64,000 nucleotides of DNA, from positions 20,736 to 84,735 of the forward strand of contig CALDAH010000024.1 in assembly GCA_937903135.1 (NCBI GenBank), in the 5' to 3' direction. Below the pieces are notes generated by a model. That model was not told the origin of the DNA, did not search any database, and was given only the letters and a program-made list of their open reading frames with translations. Both the position numbers and the translations under genes were made by a program. Numbering within the stretch: position 1 is the stretch's first letter; each line of letters starts with the position of its first letter. This document shows, piece after piece, positions 35,385 to 45,310 of this stretch. Source of the DNA: an uncultured Alphaproteobacteria bacterium. Lineage in GTDB: Bacteria > Pseudomonadota > Alphaproteobacteria > Rs-D84.

Positions 35385-36917
35385 ATGTCTTTTGTTTCTA
35401 TGCCTCGTCAGGATTTGCTGTTGGCAATTGATTCCCTGGCCCAAGAAAAACAAATTGACCGTGAAATCGTTATTGAATCATTAGAAGCGGCCATTGCAAA
35501 AATTGCAAAACATAAATACGGCGAAGAATTTAATATATCGGCCAGTATTGACAGAAAAAATGGGGCAATTTACGTAAAGCGTTTGTTTACAGTTATTCAA
35601 TCCCCGGAATCTGTTGGTGACGAATATGATTCAAATACTATGCTAACCGTCGCCGAGGCTAAAAAATATTCTAAAAACCCAACTGTCGGGGATATAGTAG
35701 AAGACCCACTGCCGGAACCTGAATTCGGACGTATGGCATTTCAGACCGCAAAACAGATTATGACCGCCCGCGTTCGTGACGCAGAAAAGGGCCGTCAGTA
35801 CGAAGAATTCAAAGATAATATCGGCGATATCGTAAGTGGTGTTGTAAAACGTATTGAATTCGGAAATGTATTCGTTGATATTAACGGCAAAGCCGAAGGG
35901 TATATCAAAGGCAGCGAGCTGATCCCCGGCGAACGTTTAGCCGTAGGTGATCGCGTTCGTGCATTAATTATGGATGTCGCGCGTTCTAATTCCGGGCCTC
36001 AGATTTTCTTAACACGTACGCACCCGATGTTTATGGAAAAACTGTTTGTTCAGGAAGTTCCAGAGATATACGAAGGTATTATTAAAATTAAATCTGTATC
36101 ACGTGCCCCGGGATCACACGCAAAAATTGCCGTTGAAACCCAAGATCCGTCAATTGACGCCGTAGGTATGACCGTAGGTATCAAAGGTACACGTATTCAG
36201 CCGGTTATTAATGAATGCCACGGTGAAAAAATTGACGTTATTTTATATTCAGACGACCCGGCCGTATTTATCGTTAACGCCATGCAACCGGCCAAGGTAG
36301 CCAAGATTATCGTAGACGAGGATACACGTACCGCCGCCGTCGTTGTTAACGAGGATCAGCAATCCCTGGCAATCGGTCGTCGCGGTCAAAACGTTCGCTT
36401 AGCGTCCCAGCTTACCGGTTGGAATATTGACGTTATGAACGAAGCCGAAGAACAGGAACGCCGTGCAAAAGAGTTTAAGGAAAAAACAGAATTATTTATC
36501 CGCGGCCTGGACGTTGATGAAATGATCGCCCACCTGTTAATTACCGAAGGTTTCCGCACCATAGAAGAAATCGCATTCGTTGACAGCGGTGAACTGGAAA
36601 GCATAGAAGGCTTTAACCCGGAATTAGCAACAGAATTACAAAAGCGTGCAAACGACTACCTGGCCAAGGTTGAACAGGACTATCTTGACGAAGGTCATAA
36701 ATTGGGTATGTCCGACGATCTAATGGGATTTGATTTTATCAAGCGTCCGATTATTATGAAATTGGGTGCTGCCGGAATTAAATCATTGGCGGATCTGGCC
36801 GATCTTGCCGCGGACGAATTAATTGAAATCCTAGGCGAGGATACGATGAGCCAACGCTTGGCCGGTCGCGTTATTATGAAAGCGCGTGAATTGGCATATG
36901 GCATTGGCGAAGAATAA
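35385..36917 (+). CDS. nusA: Transcription termination/antitermination factor NusA
   Basis: 510 residues. Domains in order: N-terminal RNAP-binding domain (LLLAIDSLAQEKQIDREIV), S1 domain (GDIVSGVVKRIEFGNVFVDI), KH1 and KH2 (IGIKGTRIQPVINECHGEKI-like text, SLAIGRRGQNVRLASQL), then two C-terminal acidic helical repeats (ELFIRGLDVDEMIAHLL; IMKLGAAGIKSLADLADL). NusA modulates pausing, termination and rRNA antitermination. A GGAGA site precedes the ATG. rimP, normally just upstream, is absent. Confidence 0.97.
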   Translation: MSFVSMPRQDLLLAIDSLAQEKQIDREIVIESLEAAIAKIAKHKYGEEFNISASIDRKNGAIYVKRLFTVIQSPESVGDEYDSNTMLTVAEAKKYSKNPTVGDIVEDPLPEPEFGRMAFQTAKQIMTARVRDAEKGRQYEEFKDNIGDIVSGVVKRIEFGNVFVDINGKAEGYIKGSELIPGERLAVGDRVRALIMDVARSNSGPQIFLTRTHPMFMEKLFVQEVPEIYEGIIKIKSVSRAPGSHAKIAVETQDPSIDAVGMTVGIKGTRIQPVINECHGEKIDVILYSDDPAVFIVNAMQPAKVAKIIVDEDTRTAAVVVNEDQQSLAIGRRGQNVRLASQLTGWNIDVMNEAEEQERRAKEFKEKTELFIRGLDVDEMIAHLLITEGFRTIEEIAFVDSGELESIEGFNPELATELQKRANDYLAKVEQDYLDEGHKLGMSDDLMGFDFIKRPIIMKLGAAGIKSLADLADLAADELIEILGEDTMSQRLAGRVIMKARELAYGIGEE

Positions 36918-36932
36918 ACGCATTATTTGATG

Positions 36933-36957
36933 CCGCGGGGGGATGTTCTCCCCGCGG
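36933..36957 (+). promoter_or_regulatory. GC-rich intercistronic hairpin between nusA and infB
   Basis: CCGCGGGG/CCCCGCGG, an 8-bp stem with a 9-nt loop, 19 nt before the infB start. No T-run follows, so it is not a plain terminator; it may affect mRNA stability or infB translation. Confidence 0.55.
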
Positions 36958-36975
36958 ATACACAAAGGTTATATT

Positions 36976-39372
36976 ATGGCAACATTAACACTTGGAAAAT
37001 CTGTAACAGTTGACGCGGTACAAAGCAAAAAAGGCGATGCCGTTTTCGTTGAACGCCGCCGTCGTGTTGTTGCGCCCGGCACGCGTGAGCTGCGTGATGA
37101 ACCGTCTGCGCCGGCAACGCCACGTAATGCGGCAGATGAAAAACTGCGCGCCGTATTAGAGGCCGCACGTGCCCGCGAAGAGGAACGCAAAAAACGTGCC
37201 GCCGAAGAAGCTGCGGCCGCCGCCGCCCGCGAGGCCGAGATTGAACGCGATGCACGTGAATACGAACAGGTCAAAGAACAGCTCGCGGCACGTGAAAACG
37301 CATCAGCGTCCGCAGATGTTGCCCCGGAAAAAAATCGTCCGGCGGGCGTTCAAAAAACATTTGCCCCGGCCGCGGCCGCGCCCGCACGTGGTGGTAAATC
37401 ACGCAGTGCCGATGACGACGATGGACGTCCTGGAAATAAATTTAATAACTCTAAAAAAGATTTCAAAAAAAGCGGTAAAATCTCACTGCACGATATCGTA
37501 ATCGGTGACGGGGATGATGACGATGAAATCGCCCTGCGTGGTGCAAATCGTCGCCGGTCCGAAGCGTCGCTTAAACGATTCCGCGAAAAGGCCCGGGCGA
37601 TATTTTCCGCCCCGCAAAAGGTTGAACGTGTCGTAACCTTAGGGGATACGATAACGGTCAAAGATCTGGCCGCGGCAATGGCGGAAAAGGTTGGCAACGT
37701 TATAAAAAAATTAATGGAAATGGGTATGATGGCGTCTGTTAATCAGTCCATTGATGCCGATACCGCAGAACTGATTGCAACCGAATTCGGTGCGACGGTT
37801 AAACGCGTTGATGTAAAACCGTATGCCGATATTTTAGAACGCGCCCCGGATGCAAATAAACTGCAGCCCCGTGCGCCCGTTGTAACGGTTGTTGGACACG
37901 TTGATCACGGTAAAACATCCCTGCTGGATGCGTTCCGTAATGCAAACGTCGCCGCGGGCGAGGCCGGCGGAATAACCCAGCATATTTCATCGTACGAGGT
38001 ACGAACCAAATCCGGTGCGATGATTACGTTTTTGGATACCCCGGGACACGAAACATTTACAGCCATGCGTGCGCGTGGTGCACAGATGGCGGATATCGTT
38101 GTATTGGTTGTTGCGGCAAATGATTCAATTATGCCCCAGACGATCGAGGCGATAAATCATATCCGCGCAGCAAATGTTCCGTTTATTGTCGCGATTAATA
38201 AAATTGATTTACCAGAGGCCAACCCGACACGTGTTAAAACAGACCTGCTTCAGCAAGAGGTTCAGGTAGAGGACATGGGCGGCGACGTTCAGTGCGTTGA
38301 AATATCCGCGACCAAGAAAATCGGTTTAGATAAACTAGAAGAAGCGATTTTATTACAGGCTGAAATGATGGATCTAAAGGCTGATCCGGAAATGCCCGCC
38401 GTTGCGTATGTTGTTGAGGCTAAGATGGAAAAGGGCCTAGGGGCGGTTGCAACAATATTAATGCGTCACGGGACACTGAAAATCGGTGATGTATTTGTTG
38501 TCGGCGAAACATTTGGGCGTGTTCGTGGCCTGATCGGGTCGGACGGCGCACGCGTGAAATCCGTTCGCCCGGGCCAGCCTGCGGTTGTTCTGGGACTGAA
38601 TTCTGTCCCGAGTGCCGGTGACGAACTGCGCGTTATGGAATCCGAAGCACAAACGCGCGAGGTCGCAGAATATCGCATCCAAAAGGCAAAAGATAAAGCA
38701 AACGCGATTAAGCGTTCATCACTGGAAGAATTATTCGCAAAACGCGATGATAACAAGAAATTAATTCTGCCAATTATTTTACGTGCCGACGTTCAGGGGA
38801 GTGTAGAGGCGATTAACGACATGCTAAAGGATATCAATACCGAAAAAGCGGGTGTTGAGATACTCTCGTCCGGGGTCGGTCAGATAACCGAAGGCGATAT
38901 TCGTTTAGCCGCCGCATCAAATGCTGTAATTATCGCGTTTAATGTTCGTGCCGACGCGGTCGTTCGTGATATGGCACGCACCGGGGGCGTTGATATCCGC
39001 TATCACAGTGTTGTATATCGTATCACAGACGAGATAAAGGAAATACTATCTGGGAAACTTGCCCCGGAAAAGCACGAAACCTTTATCGGGTATGCCGATG
39101 TTATCGCACTGTTTACAGTCGGCAAAGGTGTTCGCGTTGCCGGTTGCCGCATGACCGAAGGTGTGATAAAGAAAGATGCTTTTGTTCGTCTGCTGCGTAA
39201 TAACGTCGTTATTTATGACGGTAAAATCGGACAGCTGCGCCGTGAAAAGAACGAGGTTAAGGAAGTATCGGGTGGCGTTGAGTTCGGTATGAGCTTTGAT
39301 AAATATAACGACCTAAAGGAAGGCGATCGCGTTGAATGCTACGAGGTAGAAGAGGTTCGCGCACAGCTGTAA
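36976..39372 (+). CDS. infB: Translation initiation factor IF-2
   Basis: 798 residues from [13 protein letters not shown] at 36976 (AAAGG upstream); the in-frame ATG at 36943 lies in the hairpin loop. A charged, alanine-rich N-terminal region (to about 230) precedes an IF2_N domain ([20 protein letters not shown]). The GTPase follows: GHVDHGKT near 308, DTPGHETF and NKIDLPEA. Domains II to C2 are complete ([15 protein letters not shown]). IF-2 brings fMet-tRNA to the 30S subunit. ylxR is missing from between nusA and infB. Confidence 0.97.
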   Translation: MATLTLGKSVTVDAVQSKKGDAVFVERRRRVVAPGTRELRDEPSAPATPRNAADEKLRAVLEAARAREEERKKRAAEEAAAAAAREAEIERDAREYEQVKEQLAARENASASADVAPEKNRPAGVQKTFAPAAAAPARGGKSRSADDDDGRPGNKFNNSKKDFKKSGKISLHDIVIGDGDDDDEIALRGANRRRSEASLKRFREKARAIFSAPQKVERVVTLGDTITVKDLAAAMAEKVGNVIKKLMEMGMMASVNQSIDADTAELIATEFGATVKRVDVKPYADILERAPDANKLQPRAPVVTVVGHVDHGKTSLLDAFRNANVAAGEAGGITQHISSYEVRTKSGAMITFLDTPGHETFTAMRARGAQMADIVVLVVAANDSIMPQTIEAINHIRAANVPFIVAINKIDLPEANPTRVKTDLLQQEVQVEDMGGDVQCVEISATKKIGLDKLEEAILLQAEMMDLKADPEMPAVAYVVEAKMEKGLGAVATILMRHGTLKIGDVFVVGETFGRVRGLIGSDGARVKSVRPGQPAVVLGLNSVPSAGDELRVMESEAQTREVAEYRIQKAKDKANAIKRSSLEELFAKRDDNKKLILPIILRADVQGSVEAINDMLKDINTEKAGVEILSSGVGQITEGDIRLAAASNAVIIAFNVRADAVVRDMARTGGVDIRYHSVVYRITDEIKEILSGKLAPEKHETFIGYADVIALFTVGKGVRVAGCRMTEGVIKKDAFVRLLRNNVVIYDGKIGQLRREKNEVKEVSGGVEFGMSFDKYNDLKEGDRVECYEVEEVRAQL

Positions 39373-39375
39373 CCC

Positions 39376-39402
39376 AAATCGCCCTGCGGGGCGATTTTTT
39401 TA
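39376..39402 (+). terminator. Terminator of nusA-infB
   Basis: AATCGCCC-TGC-GGGGCGATT with T7. Confidence 0.85.
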
Positions 39403-39451
39403 TATACATAACCGCTATTACTTTTGCTTTTTTTGTGATAAAATATACGGC

Positions 39452-41740
39452 ATGGAAAAACAATCTAATTTTTTACCGGAACGTGTATCCGGTGCATTAA
39501 AAAGTATGCTTGTTCGCATCGCGGGCGGTATGTTGTTGGTATTTGGCGCATGGGCGGTTATCGCACTGATTTTTCATAACCCGTATCTGGACGGATTTGC
39601 CGCCGCCAGTACATTCGGCAATCAGTCGCTAATGGGAAATATCGTAGGGACAATACGATACGGTATTGGTTTTATCCCGGCTGTGTTTTTATTTTTATTA
39701 ATTATGCGCTGGGGGATTTCATGGCTGGCCGGCTGGGCCGATAATGGCGCGCCTGAATATAATGTACTGCGTGGCTTTATCGCGATTTGCGTCGGTGCGG
39801 CCGGGTTTGGATTAATTATGCCGCGGGCAACATACGGCGGTATCGCCGGCAGTATTGTCGCGGCGGATCTGGGGCGGTTAATCGGTGGCTGGGGGCTGCT
39901 GGTGGGGCTGGTCTGTGTCGCGGTGTTTTTTATTATCGCGGCCATGCTGCTGCATATTAAATGGTCGCATGTAACGGCTGTTGCGCGCCGCACGTATCGT
40001 GCGATTGCGTGGTTGTTATCGGTATTTCATTTAACGCGCGGTTCTGCGTACGATTACGAGAGCACCGAAGATGACACCGCGGATGCAGACGATGACGAAG
40101 ATATCGGTGAAGATGACGATGAATACTACGAAGATACGGCCGAAGAGAAAGTAGAGGAAGAGGTTCGACCAACGCCGCGGCGCGCGCCAGCAAAACGTCA
40201 GCCGGCACGCCGCAGTGCCGCCGCAAAGGACGGCGATGCGTTTGAATACGAGCTGCCGAGTCCTAAATTACTGGAACGTTCAAATTTCGGAAAGAATATT
40301 GTAACGCCGGAACTGAAACGCAATGCGGCCGCAATGGAAACGCATTTCGCAGAATACGGTGTCCGTGGCAAGGTTGTCGGAATTCGCCCCGGACCGATTG
40401 TTACATTATATGAGTTCCTGCCCGATAGCGGGACGCGCATGAATGACGTTAGTGGCACGGTTAAGGATATGACGCGTGCAATGGCAACTGAAAATATTCG
40501 TATCGCGCATATCCCCGGGACGCAGTTTATTGGCGTTGAAATGGTAAATGCCAACCGCCAGACGGTGCGTTTTCAGTCTTTGGTGGATAACCCTGCGTTT
40601 ATTAATTCAAAATATCGCGTGCCGTTGGCCCTTGGGGTGGATATCGGTGGTAATTCTATGTATTTTGATTTAGCAAAAATGCCGCATATGCTAATCGCGG
40701 GGCGAACAGGGTCGGGGAAATCTGTATTCGTTCAGTCAATCATTGTTTCAATTGTATATCATTTCACGCCGGATAAATGTAAGTTAATGATTATTGACCC
40801 AAAAGGTGTTGATTTTACCATGTGGGATGATATTCCCCATCTGATTACGCCGATTATTAAAATGGATGCTGTTGCTGCGGTAAATGCATTAAAGTGGTCG
40901 GTTGGTGAAATGGAAAACCGTTATAAACGACTGCAGGAAATGGGCGCGCAGAATATTGAAAGCTATAACGAGATTGTATCAAAAAAGCGGGCGGCAGGCG
41001 AGGCGATGACGCGTCAGGTTGTTGTCGGCACAGACCCTGAAACGGGCGAGTTCGAATACGAAACCCAGGAAGTGGATTTATCAGATATGCCGTATCTGGT
41101 AATAATAATTGACGAGGTGGCCGATTTAATGTCCGTCGCCCGCAAGGACGTAGAAATGGGCGTTCAGCGATTAGCGCAAAAGGCGCGTGCCGCGGGAATT
41201 CACCTGGTTATGGCGACGCAGCGACCCGATGCCCAGACGATTACCGGGGTTATTAAGGCTAATTTCCCGACACGTATATCGTTCCAGGCGCGCAGTGCAA
41301 TTGACTCGCGAACGACCCTCGGCGAGGGCGGGGCAGAAAACCTGTTATCATGCGGGGATATGCTGTTTAGCGAGGCCGGTCGCGTCCCTGTTCGTATTCA
41401 CGGCGCGTTTATCCAGGATGCGGAACTGTCGCGGATCGCAGATTTCCTGCGCACCCAGGGGACGCCGGTATATGTTGACGGCGTAGGTGATGATGCAGAT
41501 TCACCTGTGGCCGGCCCGATGCCCGGAATCCCCGGTGCAGTCCCGTCCAAGGGCGATAAGGATGCAGATTTATACGCCCAGGCCAAAGAATGCGTTCTGC
41601 GTGATAAAAAGCCCACGATATCATACATTCAACGTCGCCTGCAGATCGGGTATAACAAAGCGGCGGGTTTCATGGAACGGATGGAACAGGACGGAATCGT
41701 TAGTGCCCCGGACGCAAATAACAAGCGGCATATATTATAA
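39452..41740 (+). CDS. ftsK: DNA translocase FtsK
   Basis: 762 residues. Four membrane helices lie in the first 175 residues, followed by a short, very acidic linker (about 200-235) and a basic Pro/Ala/Arg stretch. The motor has Walker A AGRTGSGKSVFVQSI near 415, Walker B YLVIIIDEVADLM, and MATQRPDAQTITGVIKANFP. The C-terminal gamma winged helix (YIQRRLQIGYNKAAGFMERM) reads KOPS. FtsK pumps chromosome termini through the septum and activates XerCD at dif. A TAAAAT box ends 7 nt before the ATG and no ribosome site is visible. Confidence 0.96.
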   Translation: MEKQSNFLPERVSGALKSMLVRIAGGMLLVFGAWAVIALIFHNPYLDGFAAASTFGNQSLMGNIVGTIRYGIGFIPAVFLFLLIMRWGISWLAGWADNGAPEYNVLRGFIAICVGAAGFGLIMPRATYGGIAGSIVAADLGRLIGGWGLLVGLVCVAVFFIIAAMLLHIKWSHVTAVARRTYRAIAWLLSVFHLTRGSAYDYESTEDDTADADDDEDIGEDDDEYYEDTAEEKVEEEVRPTPRRAPAKRQPARRSAAAKDGDAFEYELPSPKLLERSNFGKNIVTPELKRNAAAMETHFAEYGVRGKVVGIRPGPIVTLYEFLPDSGTRMNDVSGTVKDMTRAMATENIRIAHIPGTQFIGVEMVNANRQTVRFQSLVDNPAFINSKYRVPLALGVDIGGNSMYFDLAKMPHMLIAGRTGSGKSVFVQSIIVSIVYHFTPDKCKLMIIDPKGVDFTMWDDIPHLITPIIKMDAVAAVNALKWSVGEMENRYKRLQEMGAQNIESYNEIVSKKRAAGEAMTRQVVVGTDPETGEFEYETQEVDLSDMPYLVIIIDEVADLMSVARKDVEMGVQRLAQKARAAGIHLVMATQRPDAQTITGVIKANFPTRISFQARSAIDSRTTLGEGGAENLLSCGDMLFSEAGRVPVRIHGAFIQDAELSRIADFLRTQGTPVYVDGVGDDADSPVAGPMPGIPGAVPSKGDKDADLYAQAKECVLRDKKPTISYIQRRLQIGYNKAAGFMERMEQDGIVSAPDANNKRHIL

Positions 41741-41773
41741 AAAAGCGCCCCGCATTCCTGCGGGGCTTTTTAT
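41741..41773. terminator. Terminator between ftsK and fabZ
   Basis: AAAAGCGCCCCGC-ATTCCT-GCGGGGCTTTTT; A and T flanks allow both directions. Confidence 0.85.
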
Positions 41774-41785
41774 CGGGTGTGTTTT

Positions 41786-42223
41786 TTATTTATCCACGGT
41801 ATCTAAAATCGCGGTAAATGTTGCCTCGGCCACTTTCTTGCCGCCGACCATCGCGATGCCGTGGAATTTATATAGGCGCATTTTTGTCATTAACAGCTCT
41901 ACGTGTAATTCCAGTGTATCGCCAGGTTTTACCATATGGGAAAACTTAATCTTTTCCATGGTTGTAAAATACCCCAGTGTTTTACCATCCGTTGCACCGA
42001 TATGCGTCAGCGCGATAAAGCACGCCGTCTGGGCCAGAGCTTCTATCTGTAAAACGCCCGGCATAATCGGGTTGCCTGGGAAATGGCCGCTGCACCAAAA
42101 TTCATCTTCGCGTACGTATTTAATACCGACCCCGCTGGTTTCGTTATATTCACGAATTTCGTCAATTAAACGCATATCACCACGGTGGGGAATTACCTTT
42201 TCTATACCTGTTGCATCTATCAT
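41786..42223 (-). CDS. fabZ: (3R)-hydroxyacyl-ACP dehydratase FabZ
   Basis: 145 residues, hotdog fold. The catalytic His and Glu are in SGHFPGNPIMPGVLQIEALAQTA, the FabZ signature. The usual HR-x-P-F-L-L-V-D block reads HRGDMRLIDE, an unusual variant at the tunnel wall. It follows lpxD (21-nt gap), the conserved skp-lpxD-fabZ neighbourhood that ties fatty acid chain synthesis to lipid A. A GAGAGGA site precedes the ATG. Confidence 0.92.
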   Translation of the reverse strand: MIDATGIEKVIPHRGDMRLIDEIREYNETSGVGIKYVREDEFWCSGHFPGNPIMPGVLQIEALAQTACFIALTHIGATDGKTLGYFTTMEKIKFSHMVKPGDTLELHVELLMTKMRLYKFHGIAMVGGKKVAEATFTAILDTVDK

Positions 42224-42244
42224 GTTTTCATCCTCTCGTATAAA

Positions 42245-43288
42245 TTATTTTGTTGAATTTTTTTTCAGCCACGCATAGTGACGCATAAATTCAATCCCCG
42301 GGCCCGCCGGATACCCCATATGACGTTCGCCCGCGGGGATATTGCGAAATACACCACTGTTCGCACCAACCTCGGCGTCATTGCCGATCCGTACCCCGTT
42401 TGCAATGCCGACGTGTCCGCCTAATAATACGCGGTCGCCGACGATAACGCCCCCTGCGATTCCAACGCCCGATGCCAAAAAGCATTCACGGCCGATAACA
42501 ACACCGTGTGCAATCTGACACAGGTTATCAATTTTTGTCCCGTCGCCGACGATTGTATCCGTCATCGCACCGCGGTCAATGCATGTATTTGCACCAACCG
42601 ATACGCGATCACCCAATACTACGCGCCCGACGTGGGGAATGAATATGTTATGACCATCCTGGCGGGTATAGCCAAACCCGTCTTTGCCGATAACGGCGCC
42701 GACATTTATAACGCATTCCGCACCGATGGTTGCATTTTCAATATGTGCGCCCGATCGAACAATTGTTCCGCGCCCGATTGTTACATTTCGTCCGATATAT
42801 GCGCCCGGGTAAATCTTTACATCCGGTTCAATAACCGCACCGCGTTCAACTGTGGCGCATTGACCGACATATACACTGCGACGATTACGAAAAAATACAC
42901 CACGTTCAATAAACGAATTTCTGTCAATGCCAAAGCGTGGTTTTTCTTTGTATATTTCGCCAAGTATTTTTACGATATTTCCGCGCGGACTGTCGGTTAT
43001 TAGAAGTGTTGCACCCGCCGGGGCGTTTTTTATTTGTTCAGGTTGCAATAATATAACAGACGCGCGTGTGTTTTTTAATACCTCTATGGGCAGGATTTTA
43101 AATGCCGCGCTGTTCTGTTCTGTGGAATAAAATGCCAACTGGCCCGGTCGTGCGTCTGCAATCGGGGCAATGCCGATAACCGGGGTGTTTTCATCGCCAT
43201 GCAATTGCAGGCCGAATTGTTTAGCCAACGCACCGGCAGTTGTTTTCGTGGCACGTGGTCCGATAAGATTTTTTATTATATTTAACAT
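42245..43288 (-). CDS. lpxD: UDP-3-O-acylglucosamine N-acyltransferase LpxD
   Basis: 347 residues from MLNIIKNLIGPRATK at 43288. An N-terminal uridine-binding domain leads to a left-handed beta-helix of hexapeptide repeats (VTIGRGTIVRSGAHIENATIG, VGDRVLLGGHVGIANGVRIG). The catalytic His lies in DNLCQIAHGVVIG, and the C-terminal MGYPAGPGIEFMRHYAWLKK matches the family. It adds the N-linked acyl chain in lipid A synthesis. A TATAAT box ends 6 nt before the ATG and no ribosome site is seen, which argues against the longer start at 43360. Confidence 0.96.
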   Translation of the reverse strand: MLNIIKNLIGPRATKTTAGALAKQFGLQLHGDENTPVIGIAPIADARPGQLAFYSTEQNSAAFKILPIEVLKNTRASVILLQPEQIKNAPAGATLLITDSPRGNIVKILGEIYKEKPRFGIDRNSFIERGVFFRNRRSVYVGQCATVERGAVIEPDVKIYPGAYIGRNVTIGRGTIVRSGAHIENATIGAECVINVGAVIGKDGFGYTRQDGHNIFIPHVGRVVLGDRVSVGANTCIDRGAMTDTIVGDGTKIDNLCQIAHGVVIGRECFLASGVGIAGGVIVGDRVLLGGHVGIANGVRIGNDAEVGANSGVFRNIPAGERHMGYPAGPGIEFMRHYAWLKKNSTK

Positions 43289-43369
43289 GTCGCGATTATA
43301 GACTAAAAAAAATAAATTAAAAGAAAAAATAGCGATGCGGTTATATCTTATAAAATCCAATATAAAAAA

Positions 43370-43396
43370 AGGGCCGACACTTTCATGCCGGCCGGA
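43370..43396 (-). terminator. Terminator of skp
   Basis: Minus strand GGCCGGCATGAAAGTGTCGGCC-type hairpin followed by seven T residues. Confidence 0.75.
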
Positions 43397-43408
43397 TGTT
43401 GGTATTAA

Positions 43409-44071
43409 TTAAAAACCTTGTGGTTTTTCCATTTTTACGCTGGTAACCTTTTTATCCAATGCTGATACTACGTCGTTTGTAATATCCAGGTTTTGGGCGT
43501 CTGCACCTGTACGGGCAAAGCGGCCGTCAATTACCAATGATAATTTTTTCTTTGCGATAATACCTTCTATGATCGGGTCAAGGTGTTTTGTCTGCATTTC
43601 ATTTAATGCCTTTTGAAATGACATTTCAATGCTCTGGGCACGTTCGGCCAGGTCACGCTGCAGTTTTGTTACGCGGTTTTGATAATCAACAACGCGGCGC
43701 TGCAGTGCTTCGCGTGATAAAACGTCCTGAGATTTTTCAATCTCTGCTTTTTCTTTTTCCAATGCTTTCTGGTCACGGGTTAGTTCATCGCGCAGTTTGT
43801 TTTCATATGATTCTTTTTGTTTACGCAGATCCTGTAATGCTTTTGCATCGGATTGAATCGCGTCCATGCGAATAACCGCAATACGCAGGTTTGCACCATT
43901 CGCGGCATCGGTTGATACCTCTTCTATGGCGTCGGTTACGGTTGCCCCGCCACGGTTAAACGATGATACCGCCCATACGCCGATGGCCGCAATCGCGATA
44001 ACTGCCGCCGCAATAATACCCATGCGGGCATAGCTTTTTGCTGCCGGATTAACATTTTTTGTATTTGCCAT
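43409..44071 (-). CDS. OmpH/Skp-family periplasmic chaperone, apparently membrane-anchored
   Basis: 220 residues. A membrane helix (MGIIAAAVIAIAAIGVWAVS, about 17-37) is followed by the Skp strand LRIAVIRMDAIQSDAKAL, a long coiled coil (about 80-160, KESYENKLRDELTRDQKALE) and the closing strand LSLVIDGRFARTG. Skp trimers hold unfolded outer-membrane proteins. The N-terminus lacks a normal cleavage site, so it may stay tethered to the inner membrane. bamA, usually upstream of skp, is absent; lpxD downstream has its own promoter. Confidence 0.85.
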   Translation of the reverse strand: MANTKNVNPAAKSYARMGIIAAAVIAIAAIGVWAVSSFNRGGATVTDAIEEVSTDAANGANLRIAVIRMDAIQSDAKALQDLRKQKESYENKLRDELTRDQKALEKEKAEIEKSQDVLSREALQRRVVDYQNRVTKLQRDLAERAQSIEMSFQKALNEMQTKHLDPIIEGIIAKKKLSLVIDGRFARTGADAQNLDITNDVVSALDKKVTSVKMEKPQGF

Positions 44072-44142
44072 AATTTTCCATCCTTTGTTTTTTTAGTTCC
44101 AAAGGTACTATAACAATAAAAAAAAGAAATGAAAAGGGAAAG

Positions 44143-44835
44143 TTATCGGACCGGGGCGATGCGAATCTCTACGCGGCGATTGGTTAATCGGCCGATATCA
44201 TCCTGGGCGGCAATTGGGCGTGCCGCCCCGCGCCCGACAATAAACAATCGTTCGGGGATAATCCCGTGCTGGGCAAAATATACCCCAACCCGTTGTGCCA
44301 TATCAAATGACAATGCACGTGCCGCATTATTGTCGCGCGTTGCATCGGTATAGCCTGCGATTTCAATAAACGTTGCATCGTATTTTTTCAAAATTTTTGT
44401 AATTATGGACAATGTATCCGACCCAGTGGCCGATATATCCGCCACGTTTAATTCCATAATTGCATCGCGAACAAGTATTACCACAACCTCGGTCCCGGCG
44501 CGCTGAACAGATATGCCGGGTTTGCGCAGCGCATCATATAGGGCGTATTCCAGAGACGACATATAGCCGAGCAACGCCATGTTGTCATTCGTGGTTTTAT
44601 CACCGTATTCCGCCCGTGCCCCGGCGTTATTATTAATATCGCTGTTCGCGACGGTGCGTCCCCCCGCGCCAAGCAGTACCTGGCGCTTGGCAATACGGGA
44701 TGTTTCGGTCATATCCGTTACGCTTGCGCCGCGCAGGATTTGACCCCACGTCGCCCGATCGGGGCTGTGATATTGCATGCATCCGGCGATGCAGAGAACG
44801 GATATAAATAAAAAAGATATTTTAAATTTATTCAT
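44143..44835 (-). CDS. OmpA-domain lipoprotein
   Basis: 230 residues. The lipobox CIAGC ends a clear signal peptide. A roughly 90-residue region of no recognised family is followed by a complete OmpA-like domain (TFIEIAGYTDATRDNNAARA, ERLFIVGRGAARPIAAQDD, LTNRRVEIRIAPVR). It starts one base after the stop of the pilin gene, so the two are co-translated. In type IVb pilus and Pil/Tad systems such lipoproteins often anchor the assembly in the outer membrane, which is a possible role here. Confidence 0.8.
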   Translation of the reverse strand: MNKFKISFLFISVLCIAGCMQYHSPDRATWGQILRGASVTDMTETSRIAKRQVLLGAGGRTVANSDINNNAGARAEYGDKTTNDNMALLGYMSSLEYALYDALRKPGISVQRAGTEVVVILVRDAIMELNVADISATGSDTLSIITKILKKYDATFIEIAGYTDATRDNNAARALSFDMAQRVGVYFAQHGIIPERLFIVGRGAARPIAAQDDIGRLTNRRVEIRIAPVR

Positions 44836-45294
44836 TTATTCCGCGATGAATGAAATTTGATTTGTTTGTGATGAAAAACAATGCGACCCCGGATCGGTTT
44901 CATATCCGTTAACTAATACCGCGCTGGCCCATTTTGGAATCGCCGTGGTAAAATAATCACATTCACCTTCGCTGAGGTTAGTTAGGTTAATAGAAAACGT
45001 TTTACCATCCGCGCCGGCCGATACGGACCAATTATTATCGCCAATCGGTGCATTGGCGTTTTTAAGTGCCCCGGCCTTAATCAAATAATCCACAGAGAGG
45101 CCCGAGTACGTACCGCGCACCTGCATTAGCAGTCGTACGTTTTTCGCAATGCTGTCTATTTCCGATGTTGCAATCGCACGTATCTGGTTTTGACGTATTG
45201 CGCGATATATTCCGATCGTACTTACGGTCATAACACCGGCAATTGCCATAACGCCAATAATTTCAATCAAAGAACGTCCTGATTCTGCCTTCAT
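44836..45294 (-). CDS. Type IV (IVb-like) prepilin
   Basis: 152 residues. A short leader ends in Gly6, followed by RSLIEIIGVMAIAGVMTV with Glu at +5, the prepilin peptidase/N-methylation signature and hydrophobic pilin helix. The globular part has VRGTYSGLSVDYLIKAGAL and NNWSVSAGADGKTFSINL, like PilS-type IVb pilins (short leader apart). It has two cysteines in the C-terminal third (ECDYF and SHCFSS) able to form the usual D-region disulfide. It lies between dnaX and an OmpA lipoprotein; no pilus ATPase or peptidase gene is in the window. Confidence 0.8.
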   Translation of the reverse strand: MKAESGRSLIEIIGVMAIAGVMTVSTIGIYRAIRQNQIRAIATSEIDSIAKNVRLLMQVRGTYSGLSVDYLIKAGALKNANAPIGDNNWSVSAGADGKTFSINLTNLSEGECDYFTTAIPKWASAVLVNGYETDPGSHCFSSQTNQISFIAE

Positions 45295-45310
45295 TATGTT
45301 TCCTCTTGCT

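Noticed and set aside
41786..42223. FabZ as an aryl-polyene ApeP-type dehydratase because of its HRGDM block
   Set aside because: The G-H-F-P-G-x-P-x-M-P-G-V signature and position after lpxD point to ordinary FabZ.
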